DNA of 64,000 nucleotides, from NCBI RefSeq assembly GCF_003076755.1, contig NZ_QDKM01000007.1, positions 62,001 to 126,000 on the forward strand. Reading direction: 5' to 3'. The notes below the pieces were generated by a model. The model saw nothing but the letters and a program-made list of their open reading frames with translations. It ran no database searches and was not told where the DNA came from. Below are positions 1 to 7,719 of this stretch, in pieces (the stretch's first letter is position 1; the number at the start of each line of letters is the position of its first letter). A program made the translations under genes and the position numbers. This DNA comes from Pararhodobacter oceanensis. GTDB taxonomy: Bacteria > Pseudomonadota > Alphaproteobacteria > Rhodobacterales > Rhodobacteraceae.

Positions 1-612
1 CAGTTTCCGGGCTATGCCGAGGAACTCGATCGCCGGTTGATCCGCCAGATGGTGCTGACGCAGGAAGAGCATGAATATGCGGCGCTGGTCGATGACGGGC
101 TGATCGGCCCCGAATTGCGCCATGCGCTGTCGATGGGGATCAACGACCGCCGCAACGAGCTGGCCAAACGCCCGCGGCTGGATATGGCGGTGCAGCGCGA
201 GACATTGATCGCCCGTTTCCCGCTGTTCTCGGACATGCCCGAGAGCACCCGCAAGCGGCTGGTGCGGCAGATGCGCACCGTCTATGTCGCCAAGGGCCGG
301 GTGTTGTTTCGCAATGACGAGGTGCCGGATAAGGTCTGGTTCATCGCCTCGGGCGCGGTGGAACAGGTGCGCGCCGGACAGGTCTATAGGCTGGGCCGTG
401 GTGACATGTTCGGGCATCTATCGCTGCTGCGCCGCACGCCGTTTCGCAGCCAGACCACGGCGATCACCCAATGCACCCTGCTGACGCTGGACGAGCCGCG
501 CTTTCTGAAACTTCTGCGCGATGACCCGAGCCTGCGCGCGGCGGTGACGGAAAGCGCCGAGAAACGTGGCGTCTCGATCGACCATAGCGCGCTCTCGGCC
601 AAACCCGCCTGA
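1..612 (+). CDS. C-terminal part of a likely cation/proton antiporter with cyclic-nucleotide-binding-like domain (5' truncated)
   Basis: The reading frame is open from base 1, so the start lies outside the window; 203 residues are visible. The last ~130 residues form a cNMP-binding-like beta roll (FPLFSDMP start; later GDMFGHLSLL, then a conserved-looking RTPFRSQTTA). Such a domain is found at the C-terminus of CPA1-type Na+/H+ antiporters and in Crp-like proteins. The preceding helical, charged stretch (EELDRRLIRQMVLTQEEHEY) looks like the cytosolic linker of the antiporter type rather than a Crp protein, and no HTH follows. The Glu usual in the phosphate-binding cassette (FGE) is His here, so cyclic nucleotide binding is doubtful. 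The membrane part is not visible, so the antiporter identity is inference. Confidence 0.6.
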   Translation, partial: QFPGYAEELDRRLIRQMVLTQEEHEYAALVDDGLIGPELRHALSMGINDRRNELAKRPRLDMAVQRETLIARFPLFSDMPESTRKRLVRQMRTVYVAKGRVLFRNDEVPDKVWFIASGAVEQVRAGQVYRLGRGDMFGHLSLLRRTPFRSQTTAITQCTLLTLDEPRFLKLLRDDPSLRAAVTESAEKRGVSIDHSALSAKPA

Positions 613-655
613 CCCATGGCGGCAGGCCGATATTAAGGCTCAGATCTTGCTGAAG

Positions 656-1171
656 TCAGCTCTTGCTGCGGTCCAGCATCGGGCCGAATTTATCGCGCAG
701 CGCCAGATTGATCTCGGGGCTGACGAATTTCGACACATCGCCCCCCAGCCGCGCGATTTCCTTGACCAGCTTCGAGGCAATCGCCTGCCGCCGCCCGTCG
801 GCCATCAGGAACACGGTCTCGATTTCTTCGTCCATCGAGCGGTTCATGCCGACCATCTGGAATTCATACTCGAAATCCGCCACCGCCCGCAGCCCGCGGA
901 TGATCACCTGCGCACCGACATCATGGGCGCAATGCACCAGCAGGTTCTCGAACGGATGGGCGATAATCTCGGTGCCGGTCTTGGCGCTCAGCTTGACGCA
1001 TTCGGCCTCGATCATCGCCACCCGCTGGTCGAGCGAGAACAGCGGCCCCTTGTCGCGATTGATCGCCACGCCAATCACCAACCGGTCCACCAGAATCGCG
1101 GCGCGTTCGATGATGTCCATATGCCCAAGTGTCAGCGGGTCAAAAGTTCCCGGATATAGCCCAATGCGCAT
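656..1171 (-). CDS. coaD: pantetheine-phosphate adenylyltransferase (CoaD)
   Basis: 171 aa, normal family length. It transfers AMP from ATP to 4'-phosphopantetheine to give dephospho-CoA, the penultimate step of CoA synthesis, in the cytosol. The N-terminus has the nucleotidyltransferase signature GTFDPLTLGH (residues ~8-17), including the catalytic TxGH histidine. RGLRAVADFEYEFQM in the middle and a C-terminal SKFVSPEINLALRDKF match the family. The start ATG at 1171 is preceded by AAGGGA with a suitable spacing. It stands alone on the minus strand; a CBS-domain gene with its own terminator lies upstream. Confidence 0.95.
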   Translation of the reverse strand: MRIGLYPGTFDPLTLGHMDIIERAAILVDRLVIGVAINRDKGPLFSLDQRVAMIEAECVKLSAKTGTEIIAHPFENLLVHCAHDVGAQVIIRGLRAVADFEYEFQMVGMNRSMDEEIETVFLMADGRRQAIASKLVKEIARLGGDVSKFVSPEINLALRDKFGPMLDRSKS

Positions 1172-1257
1172 CTTTTGTCCCTTAGCATAGTCTAGCCGTC
1201 TGGTCTCACGGACCCACGCAACAATATTGCTCTATGCTTTGCAAGTGCAGAAAACAA

Positions 1258-1295
1258 AAAAGCCGCGTGTTGCGCAATTCAACACGCGGCGGGTT
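1258..1295 (-). terminator. intrinsic terminator of the CBS-domain gene
   Basis: An 11-bp perfect stem (1262-1272 paired with 1280-1290) with a 7-base loop. On the minus strand it is followed by a run of T, and the plus strand also ends in TTTTT. It lies directly downstream of the CBS-domain gene on the minus strand. Confidence 0.85.
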
Positions 1296-1331
1296 TTTAT
1301 CAAATTATCGCCGCTGGCTCTCGGATCTGGC

Positions 1332-1763
1332 TCAATTGCCCATGATCATGCCGGTCAGCGCGTCTTTCTCCATGCGCAATTCGCTGAGCTGCGCGGCGAC
1401 CACATCTCCGATGGAGATGAAGCCGACCATCTCGTTATTCTCGACCACAGGCATATGGCGAAAGCGCTTGTTGGTCATCGTTTCCAGCACCGATTCAATG
1501 GTGTCCGAGGGTGCGCAGCCGGTCACCGCGCGGGTCATCAGGTTTTCCACGCGGTCTTTCAGCGTCACATCTCCGGCGCGGCACAATTCGCGGACGATAT
1601 CGCGTTCAGACAGGATGCCCTTGACGTCTTTGCCGGTTTCCGAGACCACCACCGCGCCGATCCGCTTGTTGGTGAGCAGATCCACCGCATCCTTGACGAT
1701 CGAGTCGGGCGAGACCGTCAACACGCCTTGCGCCTTGTTTTTGAGGATTTGGCTGACCAGCAT
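1332..1763 (-). CDS. CBS-domain pair protein
   Basis: 143 aa made almost only of two tandem CBS motifs: residues ~8-60 (DSIVKDAVDLLTNKRIGAVVV ... GILSERDIVREL) and ~75-130 (DTIESVLETMTNKRFRHMPVV ... GFISIGDVV). CBS pairs bind adenine nucleotides and regulate partner proteins; the target here is unknown. The ATG at 1763 was chosen over the upstream ATG because AGGAG sits 6-7 bases before it; the longer frame runs into the neighbouring LysR gene. It is a cytosolic single-domain-pair protein common in alphaproteobacteria. Confidence 0.85.
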   Translation of the reverse strand: MLVSQILKNKAQGVLTVSPDSIVKDAVDLLTNKRIGAVVVSETGKDVKGILSERDIVRELCRAGDVTLKDRVENLMTRAVTGCAPSDTIESVLETMTNKRFRHMPVVENNEMVGFISIGDVVAAQLSELRMEKDALTGMIMGN

Positions 1764-1809
1764 AAGACTCTCCTGTTTTTTCATAGCGTCACCAGATTGC
1801 GGTGCTCTG

Positions 1810-2712
1810 TCAAGCGCGCTCTGCAAGGGCTTCGAGCCGCGCCAACTCGCGGCGGAACCCGCTGACCAGTGCCGCCGCGAAGCGCTCGATCCGCGGCGTG
1901 TTGCGGTCATCGGCATGGCGCACCAGATGAAACGCACGGGTTAAAGACACCTGATCGGTGAGAATACGCCGCACGCCATCAACTGCCGGCAGCGCAAAAT
2001 CATGCACCACACCAACGCCCGCACCGTGACGGATCAGGTTGAGCTGCACCGAGACCGAGTTCGATGCGACCGGCGGCTGGTCGATGCCCAGATCCGAAAG
2101 ATAATCCAACTCACGGTCGAAAATCATATCCGGAATATAGCCGATGATCCGGTGCGCGGGCAGATCATCCAGCGTTGTCAGGGGCGGCGCCTTGTCCAGA
2201 TAGCTCTGCGCGGCGGTCAGATGCAGGCGGTAATCGGCGATCTTATGGGCGATCACGCGGCCCTGCTCGGGGCGCGACACCGCAATCACCATATCCGCCT
2301 CACGCCGTGACAGCGAGAACACCCGCGGCAGCGCCACGATATGCACCTCGAGCGCGGGATTCTCTGCGACGATCTCGGCAACCACCTGTGGCAACAGGTA
2401 ATTCGCCGCCCCATCCGGTGCGCCGATCCGCACTTGGCCAGTGATCCCCTCACCCGCACCGGTCAGCGCATCATGGGCCCGCGCCATCTCGCTTTCAATC
2501 GCCTGCGCATGCGAGACCAGCCGCCCGCCCTCGTCGGTCAGCCCGTAACCCTGCGGCGAGCGGGTGAACAACCGCGCGCCCATCGCCGCCTCCAGCCGCG
2601 CCACCCGTCGCCCCACCGTGGCCGCGTCGAGCTTCAGCACCTTTCCGGCGCGACTGAGGCTCTCGCCCCGCGCCACCGCCAGAAACACTCGCAGATCATC
2701 CCAATCGGCCAT
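1810..2712 (-). CDS. LysR-family transcriptional regulator, divergent to mmsA
   Basis: 300 aa. The N-terminal winged HTH (DLRVFLAVARGESLSRAGKV ... DAATVGRRVARLEAAMGARLF) is followed by a LysR substrate-binding domain from about residue 90. The start ATG at 2712 is preceded by a G-rich Shine-Dalgarno sequence, and the HTH begins right after it. It is divergent from mmsA with 131 bp between the starts, and that gap holds a perfect inverted repeat. By position it is a candidate regulator of mmsA, with a valine or beta-alanine catabolite as inducer; this is inference. The DNA-binding helix is closest to the subgroup with 'AATVGRRV'. Confidence 0.85.
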   Translation of the reverse strand: MADWDDLRVFLAVARGESLSRAGKVLKLDAATVGRRVARLEAAMGARLFTRSPQGYGLTDEGGRLVSHAQAIESEMARAHDALTGAGEGITGQVRIGAPDGAANYLLPQVVAEIVAENPALEVHIVALPRVFSLSRREADMVIAVSRPEQGRVIAHKIADYRLHLTAAQSYLDKAPPLTTLDDLPAHRIIGYIPDMIFDRELDYLSDLGIDQPPVASNSVSVQLNLIRHGAGVGVVHDFALPAVDGVRRILTDQVSLTRAFHLVRHADDRNTPRIERFAAALVSGFRRELARLEALAERA

Positions 2713-2739
2713 ATTCCCCCCTGACGGGCAAACGCATGC

Positions 2740-2755
2740 TTTGCAAAAATGCAAA
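2740..2755. promoter_or_regulatory. candidate operator in the LysR/mmsA divergent promoter
   Basis: Perfect inverted repeat TTTGCA-AAAA-TGCAAA centred in the 131-bp gap between the LysR start and mmsA. A similar but more widely spaced TGCAA/TTGCA dyad lies upstream of the acyl-CoA dehydrogenase gene (5293-5307). The size and position fit a regulator site; which protein binds is unknown. Confidence 0.5.
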
Positions 2756-2843
2756 ACCCTTTTTGGCAAACTGCCTCTGTTCAGGGGATTTATGCAAGGC
2801 TATTGTGCGCCCAACACAGTTTCAAACGCATCAGGAGGATCGC

Positions 2844-4343
2844 ATGAGAGAGATTGGTCATTGGATTGACGGCAAAGTGGTCGCGGGCACCTCGGGGCGC
2901 ACGGCGGATGTGTTCAACCCCGCCACCGGCGAAGTGCAAGCCAAGGTCGCGCTGGCCTCCAAAGCCGAGCTCGACGCCGCGATTGCCTCGGCCGCCAAGG
3001 CACAGGTCGCTTGGGGCAACACCAACCCGCAGCGCCGCGCACGGGTGATGATGGCGCTGGTTGGCCTGCTCAACCGCGACATGGACAAACTGGCCGAGAT
3101 GCTGTCAAGCGAGCACGGCAAGACCTTCCCCGACGCTAAGGGTGACATCCAGCGCGGTCTGGAAGTGATCGAATACTGCATCGGCGCGCCGCAAATGCTC
3201 AAGGGGGAGTTCACCGACAGCGCCGGCCCCGGTATCGACATGTATTCGATGCGCCAACCGCTGGGTGTGGTTGCCGGTATCACGCCGTTCAACTTTCCCG
3301 CGATGATCCCACTGTGGAAAATGGGTCCGGCGCTGGCCTCGGGCAACGCGATGATCCTCAAACCCTCCGAGCGTGATCCCTCGGTGCCGATGATGATCGC
3401 CGAACTCTGCAAAGAGGCGGGTCTGCCCGACGGCGTGCTGCAGGTGATCAACGGCGATAAGGAAAGCGTCGACGGCATTCTTGATAGCGAGATCATTCAG
3501 GCGGTGGGCTTTGTCGGCTCGACCCCGATCGCACAATATATCTACGAGCGGGCCGCCGAGCAGGGCAAACGCGCCCAGTGCTTCGGTGGTGCGAAGAACC
3601 ACATGATCATCATGCCCGACGCGGATATGGATCAAGCCGCCGACGCGCTGGTCGGTGCCGGTTTCGGCGCGGCGGGCGAACGCTGCATGGCGATCTCGGT
3701 CGCGGTGCCGGTGGGCGAAGGCACGGCGGAAGCCCTGCGCGAGCGTCTGGTGCCGAAAATCGAGGCGCTCAAGGTCGGCCCCTATACTGCGGGCAATGAT
3801 GTCGATTACGGTCCGGTGGTCACCTCCGCCGCCAAGGAAAACATCCTGCGGTTGGTCGAAACCGGCGTGGCGCAGGGTGCCGAACTGGTCGTCGACGGGC
3901 GCGGTTTCAATCTGCAGGGTTATGAAGACGGGTTCTTTGTCGGCGCCCATCTCTTCGACCATGTCACCCCCGATATGGACATCTATAAGACCGAAATCTT
4001 CGGCCCCGTGCTGTCGATGGTGCGCGCCAATGACTATGAAGAAGCGCTCGGCCTAGCGATGGACCATGAATACGGCAATGGCACCGCGATCTTCACCCGC
4101 GACGGTGACACCGCCCGCGATTTCGCCAGCCGGATCAATATCGGCATGGTCGGCATCAACGTGCCGATCCCGGTGCCGCTGGCCTATCACACCTTTGGCG
4201 GCTGGAAAAAGTCGGGCTTTGGCGATCTGAACCAACACGGACCGGACGGGTTCCGCTTTTACACGCGGACCAAAACCGTCACCTCGCGCTGGCCCTCGGG
4301 CATTCGCACCGGCGGCGAGTTCAACTTCAAAGCGATGGATTGA
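2844..4343 (+). CDS. mmsA: methylmalonate-semialdehyde dehydrogenase (CoA-acylating)
   Basis: 499 aa, the usual MmsA length. It oxidises methylmalonate semialdehyde (from valine) or malonate semialdehyde to propionyl-CoA or acetyl-CoA, using NAD and CoA and releasing CO2. ALDH fold motifs are visible: TPFNFPAMIPLWKMGPALA (N-terminal half), GFVGSTPIA, and the catalytic cysteine in GAAGERCMA, characteristic of the CoA-acylating MmsA group. The C-terminus has GGWKKSGFGDLNQHG. The start at 2844 is preceded by AGGAGG at 2833. The other valine genes (acyl-CoA dehydrogenase, hydrolase, mmsB) follow 1 kb downstream, separated by a cupredoxin gene and repeats. A divergent LysR gene lies upstream. Confidence 0.95.
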   Translation: MREIGHWIDGKVVAGTSGRTADVFNPATGEVQAKVALASKAELDAAIASAAKAQVAWGNTNPQRRARVMMALVGLLNRDMDKLAEMLSSEHGKTFPDAKGDIQRGLEVIEYCIGAPQMLKGEFTDSAGPGIDMYSMRQPLGVVAGITPFNFPAMIPLWKMGPALASGNAMILKPSERDPSVPMMIAELCKEAGLPDGVLQVINGDKESVDGILDSEIIQAVGFVGSTPIAQYIYERAAEQGKRAQCFGGAKNHMIIMPDADMDQAADALVGAGFGAAGERCMAISVAVPVGEGTAEALRERLVPKIEALKVGPYTAGNDVDYGPVVTSAAKENILRLVETGVAQGAELVVDGRGFNLQGYEDGFFVGAHLFDHVTPDMDIYKTEIFGPVLSMVRANDYEEALGLAMDHEYGNGTAIFTRDGDTARDFASRINIGMVGINVPIPVPLAYHTFGGWKKSGFGDLNQHGPDGFRFYTRTKTVTSRWPSGIRTGGEFNFKAMD

Positions 4344-4383
4344 TTGCTTTAGCCCTGCGGCTTTGGACAATGGAAGATATCTG

Positions 4384-4412
4384 CGCCGCGCTCCCTTTGG
4401 GGCGCGGCGTTT
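4384..4412 (+). terminator. terminator-like hairpin after mmsA
   Basis: Perfect 8-bp GC stem (CGCCGCGC, 4384-4391, with GCGCGGCG, 4402-4409) with a 10-base loop, followed by TTTGCTTGT. It lies 40 bp after the mmsA stop. Confidence 0.6.
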
Positions 4413-4451
4413 GCTTGTGAAGAGAACTCCTGCTGTGCCCCAAAGCACAAA

Positions 4452-4604
4452 GGGCCGCGCCCGACCCTGGGTGGGAGCAACCACATTCCCACAACGCGCC
4501 GCGTTCCAAAGCTCTCATGCCGGTCGAGCGTTGATTGACATCGCCAAGGCGCCCTCCCATGGGGAGGGTCGGGCGCGGCCCGTGGTTCCCACGCGCGGGA
4601 CGGA
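4452..4604 (+). repeat. palindromic repeat element, copy A1
   Basis: 130-bp element bounded by a perfect 16-bp inverted repeat (GGGCCGCGCCCGACCC at 4452-4467; its reverse complement at 4566-4581), followed by a 23-bp tail with a GTGG/CCAC mini-hairpin. Internal landmarks shared with the other copies are GCGCCGCG(C/T)TCCAAAGC, CATCGCCAAGGCGCCCTCCC and GGGGAGGGTCGGGCGCGG. No coding capacity. Other copies: 4632-4785, 22596-22725, 22776-22938. Confidence 0.85.
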
Positions 4605-4631
4605 TCTGAAATGGTCCGCTAAAGGCGCTAA

Positions 4632-4785
4632 GGGCTGCGCCCGACCCAGGGATGGCGCCCGCACCCTTTCCATTTTGCGCCGCGCTCCAAAGCACGCATG
4701 CCGCCTGAGCCATACACCACTTCGCCAAGGCGCCCTCCCGGGGGGAGGGTCGGGCGCGGTCCGTGGTTCCCACGGGCGGGACGGT
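4632..4785 (+). repeat. palindromic repeat element, copy A2
   Basis: Same element as at 4452-4604, same orientation, with 50 bp between the two inverted-repeat units. Terminal arms are 4632-4647 and 4747-4762; the two differences between the arms leave G-T wobble pairs. The 23-bp tail matches that of A1 in 22 of 23 positions. Confidence 0.85.
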
Positions 4786-4911
4786 TGCAATTGGTATGCC
4801 CAGCATGCCCATCCCCGCCATCATCTTTATGTGACACCCGCCCTTGCCTCTTGCCGCAGCCTCCGCCGCTTCCCATCTTTGCCCGACAGACCGTCACCGG
4901 AGACATGCAAC

Positions 4912-5244
4912 ATGCCCCTATCCAGACGCCAGTTCCTTCTCGCCGCCAGTATCGCGCCCTTCTCGGCGGGCCTTGCCACATCGGCCAACGCCACCACGAC
5001 CCATGAGGTCTCTATCGAAGGGTTTGCCTTCTCCCCCGCCAGCCTGAGCATCGCCGCCGGCGACACGGTGACATTCACCAATAACGACGCCGCACCCCAT
5101 ACCGCGACGGCGCAATCGGCGGGGCTCGACACCGGCACGTTGAACAGCGGCGACAGCGAGTCGCTGACCTTCAACACCCCCGGCACCTTTGCCTATCGCT
5201 GCCGCTTTCACCCCGCGATGCGCGGCACCGTCACGGTGACCTGA
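4912..5244 (+). CDS. cupredoxin (amicyanin/pseudoazurin-like) with Tat signal
   Basis: 110 aa. The N-terminus has a twin-arginine signal (SRRQFLLAASIAPFSAG) with likely cleavage after ANA, so the ~85-residue mature blue copper protein is periplasmic. Type 1 copper ligands are visible: His in AAPHTATA, then Cys, His and Met in YRCRFHPAMRG. Plastocyanin-like strands precede them (FSPASLSIAAGDTVTFTNND). It probably carries single electrons; the partner is unknown. The start at 4912 was chosen because the Tat motif follows at once; the ribosome-binding site is weak. The gene stands alone, in the middle of the valine genes, with repeats on its 5' side. Confidence 0.9.
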   Translation: MPLSRRQFLLAASIAPFSAGLATSANATTTHEVSIEGFAFSPASLSIAAGDTVTFTNNDAAPHTATAQSAGLDTGTLNSGDSESLTFNTPGTFAYRCRFHPAMRGTVTVT

Positions 5245-5292
5245 CGGCGCCATTCGGCGCCTGTGATCCGCGAAAACGCTGCGTGCGGCGGC

Positions 5293-5338
5293 TGCAATAT
5301 TCTTGCACTCCCCCCGCGCGCCTGCAACATTCTGGCAA
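5293..5338. promoter_or_regulatory. two TGCAA-N5-TTGCA-type dyads upstream of the acyl-CoA dehydrogenase
   Basis: A perfect dyad TGCAA-TATTC-TTGCA at 5293-5307 and an imperfect one, TGCAA-CATTC-TGGCA, at 5323-5337, centres 30 bp apart (about three helical turns). They sit in the 144-bp gap before the acyl-CoA dehydrogenase. Likely operator pair; regulator unknown. The perfect repeat in front of mmsA (2740-2755) uses the same half-site. Confidence 0.5.
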
Positions 5339-5388
5339 GAATGGTGAATTAAACATCTGTTCAATTCGCGCTTGCAGGAGGTTGTGCC

Positions 5389-6534
5389 ATGGATTTCGCC
5401 CTCACCGAGGAACAGAGTGCCATTTTCGACATGGCCTATGCCTTCGGGCAAGAGCATATCGCCCCTTACGCCCAAGAGTGGGAGGCTGCGGGCACCATCC
5501 CGCGCGAGATCTGGACACAGCTCGCCGAACTCGGCCTCGGCGGGCTTTATGTCTCCGAAGAGTCCGGCGGCACCGGCCTGACGCGGCTGGACGCCACGCT
5601 GGTGTTTGAAGCGCTCAGCATGGCCTGCCCCTCGGTCGCGGCGTTCCTTTCGATCCATAATATGTGCGCGGCAATGCTGGATAAATTCGGCTCGGATGAC
5701 ATCAAAGCCCGCATCCTCGCCCCTGCAATCACCATGGAAAAACTGCTATCCTACTGCCTGACCGAACCCGGTGCCGGCAGTGACGCGGCGGCGCTCAAAA
5801 CCCGCGCAACGCGGACGAATGACGGCTATACCCTCAATGGCACCAAGGCGTTTATCTCGGGCGGCGGCTATTCCGATGCCTATGTCGTAATGTGCCGCAC
5901 TGGCGACGAGGGCGCGCGCGGGATCTCGACCGTGGTGGTCGAAGACGGCGCGCCGGGCCTGTCCTACGGCGGGCTCGAGGCCAAGATGGGCTGGCGCTCG
6001 CAACCCACGCGGCAGGTGCAATTCGATGATTGCGCGGTGCCCGCCGAGAACCTTGTTGGCAGTGAAGGCGACGGGTTCAAATACGCCATGGCGGGGCTCG
6101 ATGGCGGGCGGCTGAACATCTCGGCCTGTTCCCTCGGCGGCGCGCAGGCGGCGTTGACCCAGACCCTGACCTATATGGGCGAGCGCAAGGCCTTCGGCAA
6201 AAGCATCGACCAGTTTCAGGCGCTGCAATTCCGCCTCGCGGATATGGAGATCGAACTGCAAGCCGCGCGCACCTTCTTGCGCCAAGCGGCATGGAAACTC
6301 GACACCAAAGCCCCCGATGCGACGAAGTTCTGCGCGATGGCGAAATGTTTTGTCACCGAGACCGGCTCGCGCGTGGCCGATCAATGCCTGCAATTGCACG
6401 GCGGCTATGGCTATCTGAGCGATTACGGTATCGAGAAGATCGTGCGCGATCTGCGGGTGCATCAGATCCTTGAGGGCACCAATGAGATCATGCGCATGAT
6501 CACCGCGCGGCAATTGCTGGCCGAGCGGGGATGA
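5389..6534 (+). CDS. acyl-CoA dehydrogenase, probably isobutyryl-CoA dehydrogenase
   Basis: 381 aa, normal for the FAD-dependent acyl-CoA dehydrogenase family. The likely reaction is isobutyryl-CoA to methacrylyl-CoA in valine degradation, passing electrons to ETF. Visible motifs: MDFALTEEQ start, YCLTEPGAGSDAAALKT (flavin/substrate binding), ARGISTVVVE, GKSIDQFQALQFRLADM, and QLHGGYGYLSDYGIEKIVRD, then ILEGTNEIMRMI near the C-terminus. The start has AGGAGG seven bases upstream. It is followed by a hydrolase and mmsB, so the substrate assignment rests on context. A second choice would be a short/branched-chain acyl-CoA dehydrogenase of isoleucine catabolism. Confidence 0.85.
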   Translation: MDFALTEEQSAIFDMAYAFGQEHIAPYAQEWEAAGTIPREIWTQLAELGLGGLYVSEESGGTGLTRLDATLVFEALSMACPSVAAFLSIHNMCAAMLDKFGSDDIKARILAPAITMEKLLSYCLTEPGAGSDAAALKTRATRTNDGYTLNGTKAFISGGGYSDAYVVMCRTGDEGARGISTVVVEDGAPGLSYGGLEAKMGWRSQPTRQVQFDDCAVPAENLVGSEGDGFKYAMAGLDGGRLNISACSLGGAQAALTQTLTYMGERKAFGKSIDQFQALQFRLADMEIELQAARTFLRQAAWKLDTKAPDATKFCAMAKCFVTETGSRVADQCLQLHGGYGYLSDYGIEKIVRDLRVHQILEGTNEIMRMITARQLLAERG

Positions 6535-6538
6535 ACTA

Positions 6539-6601
6539 GGGCAGCGCCGACCTGCGGGGCAAAGCGAAGCGCCGCCCCGTGGGGGCGGGTCGGCGCTGCC
6601 C
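6539..6601 (+). repeat. 63-bp palindromic element C1, related to the 130-bp repeats
   Basis: Perfect 14-bp terminal inverted repeat (GGGCAGCGCCGACC at 6539-6552; its reverse complement at 6588-6601), starting 4 bp after the acyl-CoA dehydrogenase stop. The right arm and the following GGCGGTGCCGCCG tail resemble the right end of copy B2 at 22887-22938. It has no T-tract, so it is a poor intrinsic terminator. Confidence 0.65.
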
Positions 6602-6667
6602 GGCGGTGCCGCCGGGCGACCAGACTTAACTGTTACGACTTCATATGAAACACCGGACCCAACCCAC

Positions 6668-7681
6668 ATGACCGATCTTATCATCCGCACCGAGGGCCGC
6701 GCAGGCCGCCTGACCCTCAACCGGCCCAAGGCGCTCAACGCGCTGACCCATGACCAATGCCTGCAAACCGAGGCCGCGCTCATCGCATGGCGCGACGACC
6801 CGGCGGTTGATCTGGTGATCATTGACGCGACGGGCGAGCGGGCGTTTTGCTCGGGCGGCGATATCGCGCAGGTCGCCGCCGCAGGGCGCAACGGCGATTT
6901 CGCAATGGGCCGCGAATTCTGGCGTGACGAATACCGGATGAACGCGCTGCTGGCCGAATACCCCAAATCGATCGTCAGCTTTATGCAGGGCTTTGTAATG
7001 GGCGGCGGGGTTGGCTATGGCTGCCATGTCCGCCACCGGATTGTCGGCGAGAGCACGCAGATGGCGATGCCCGAATGCGGCATCGGGTTGATCCCCGATG
7101 TCGGCGGCACTTGGCTGCTCGGTCAGGCGCCCGGTCACCTCGGGGTCTATCTGGCACTCACCGCCGCGCGCATGGGCGCGGGCGACGCGATTGCCGTGGG
7201 ATTTGCCGATCATTTCATCCCTGAGGCCGAATGGGAGGGCGTCAAGCAGCGCTTGATCGAGAGCGGCGATGTCACGTCCTTGCCCGCGCATTCCACCCCC
7301 GAGGCACCGCTCTCCGCGCAAATCGACCAGATCAACCGCCTGTTTTCCGGCGCCAGCCTGCCCGAGATCATCACCGCGCTTGAGGCCGAAGACACGCCCC
7401 TTGCCGCCGCCGCGCTCAAGGCGATCCGGCGCAATTCGCCGCTGTCGATGGCCAGCACGCTGGCGATGCTGCGCCCTGCCCCCGCCTCGCTGGCCGAAGC
7501 CCTGCGGCAAGAGTTCCGCTGGACATGGCGCTCGATGGACAAGGGCGATTTTCTCGAAGGCGTGCGCGCGCAGATCATCGACAAGGACCGCAACCCGCAG
7601 TGGCAACACCCCGCACCGGACGCAGTCTCGGACTCTGACGTCGCCGCGATGCTGGCGCCTTTGGGTGCCGACGACCTCTAA
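6668..7681 (+). CDS. 3-hydroxyisobutyryl-CoA hydrolase / enoyl-CoA hydratase family
   Basis: 337 aa. The length and sequence type fit 3-hydroxyisobutyryl-CoA hydrolase rather than a ~260-aa crotonase: LTLNRPKALNALTH at the N-terminus, RAFCSGGDIAQVA (oxyanion hole region), FVMGGGVGYGCH (second oxyanion element), and AMPECGIGLIPDVGGTWLL, which carries the acidic catalytic residues. It would release 3-hydroxyisobutyrate from its CoA ester, between the acyl-CoA dehydrogenase/hydratase steps and mmsB. It lies 133 bp after the acyl-CoA dehydrogenase, separated by a palindromic element, and 38 bp before mmsB. The ribosome-binding site is weak. Confidence 0.88.
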   Translation: MTDLIIRTEGRAGRLTLNRPKALNALTHDQCLQTEAALIAWRDDPAVDLVIIDATGERAFCSGGDIAQVAAAGRNGDFAMGREFWRDEYRMNALLAEYPKSIVSFMQGFVMGGGVGYGCHVRHRIVGESTQMAMPECGIGLIPDVGGTWLLGQAPGHLGVYLALTAARMGAGDAIAVGFADHFIPEAEWEGVKQRLIESGDVTSLPAHSTPEAPLSAQIDQINRLFSGASLPEIITALEAEDTPLAAAALKAIRRNSPLSMASTLAMLRPAPASLAEALRQEFRWTWRSMDKGDFLEGVRAQIIDKDRNPQWQHPAPDAVSDSDVAAMLAPLGADDL

Positions 7682-7719
7682 AACAAACGACCTCCTGCCC
7701 TTTGGAAAAGGAAAACAAG

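Larger units (their letters stand above)
4344..4911. other. 568-bp gene-free region between mmsA and the cupredoxin gene
   Basis: Holds the mmsA terminator-like hairpin and a tandem pair of ~130-bp palindromic repeats (4452-4581 and 4632-4762), each followed by a near-identical 23-bp tail. Open frames here are GC-driven and resemble no known protein. The cupredoxin promoter should lie between 4786 and 4900. Confidence 0.7.

Noticed and set aside
4452-4785. Repeats considered as a CRISPR array
   Set aside because: Units are ~130 bp palindromes, only two per site, with no short uniform spacers or cas genes.
4630-4910. Several 60-120-codon frames through the repeats after mmsA
   Set aside because: They translate the palindromic elements on both strands (RARP/GRG-type residues) and lack start signals; repeats explain them.
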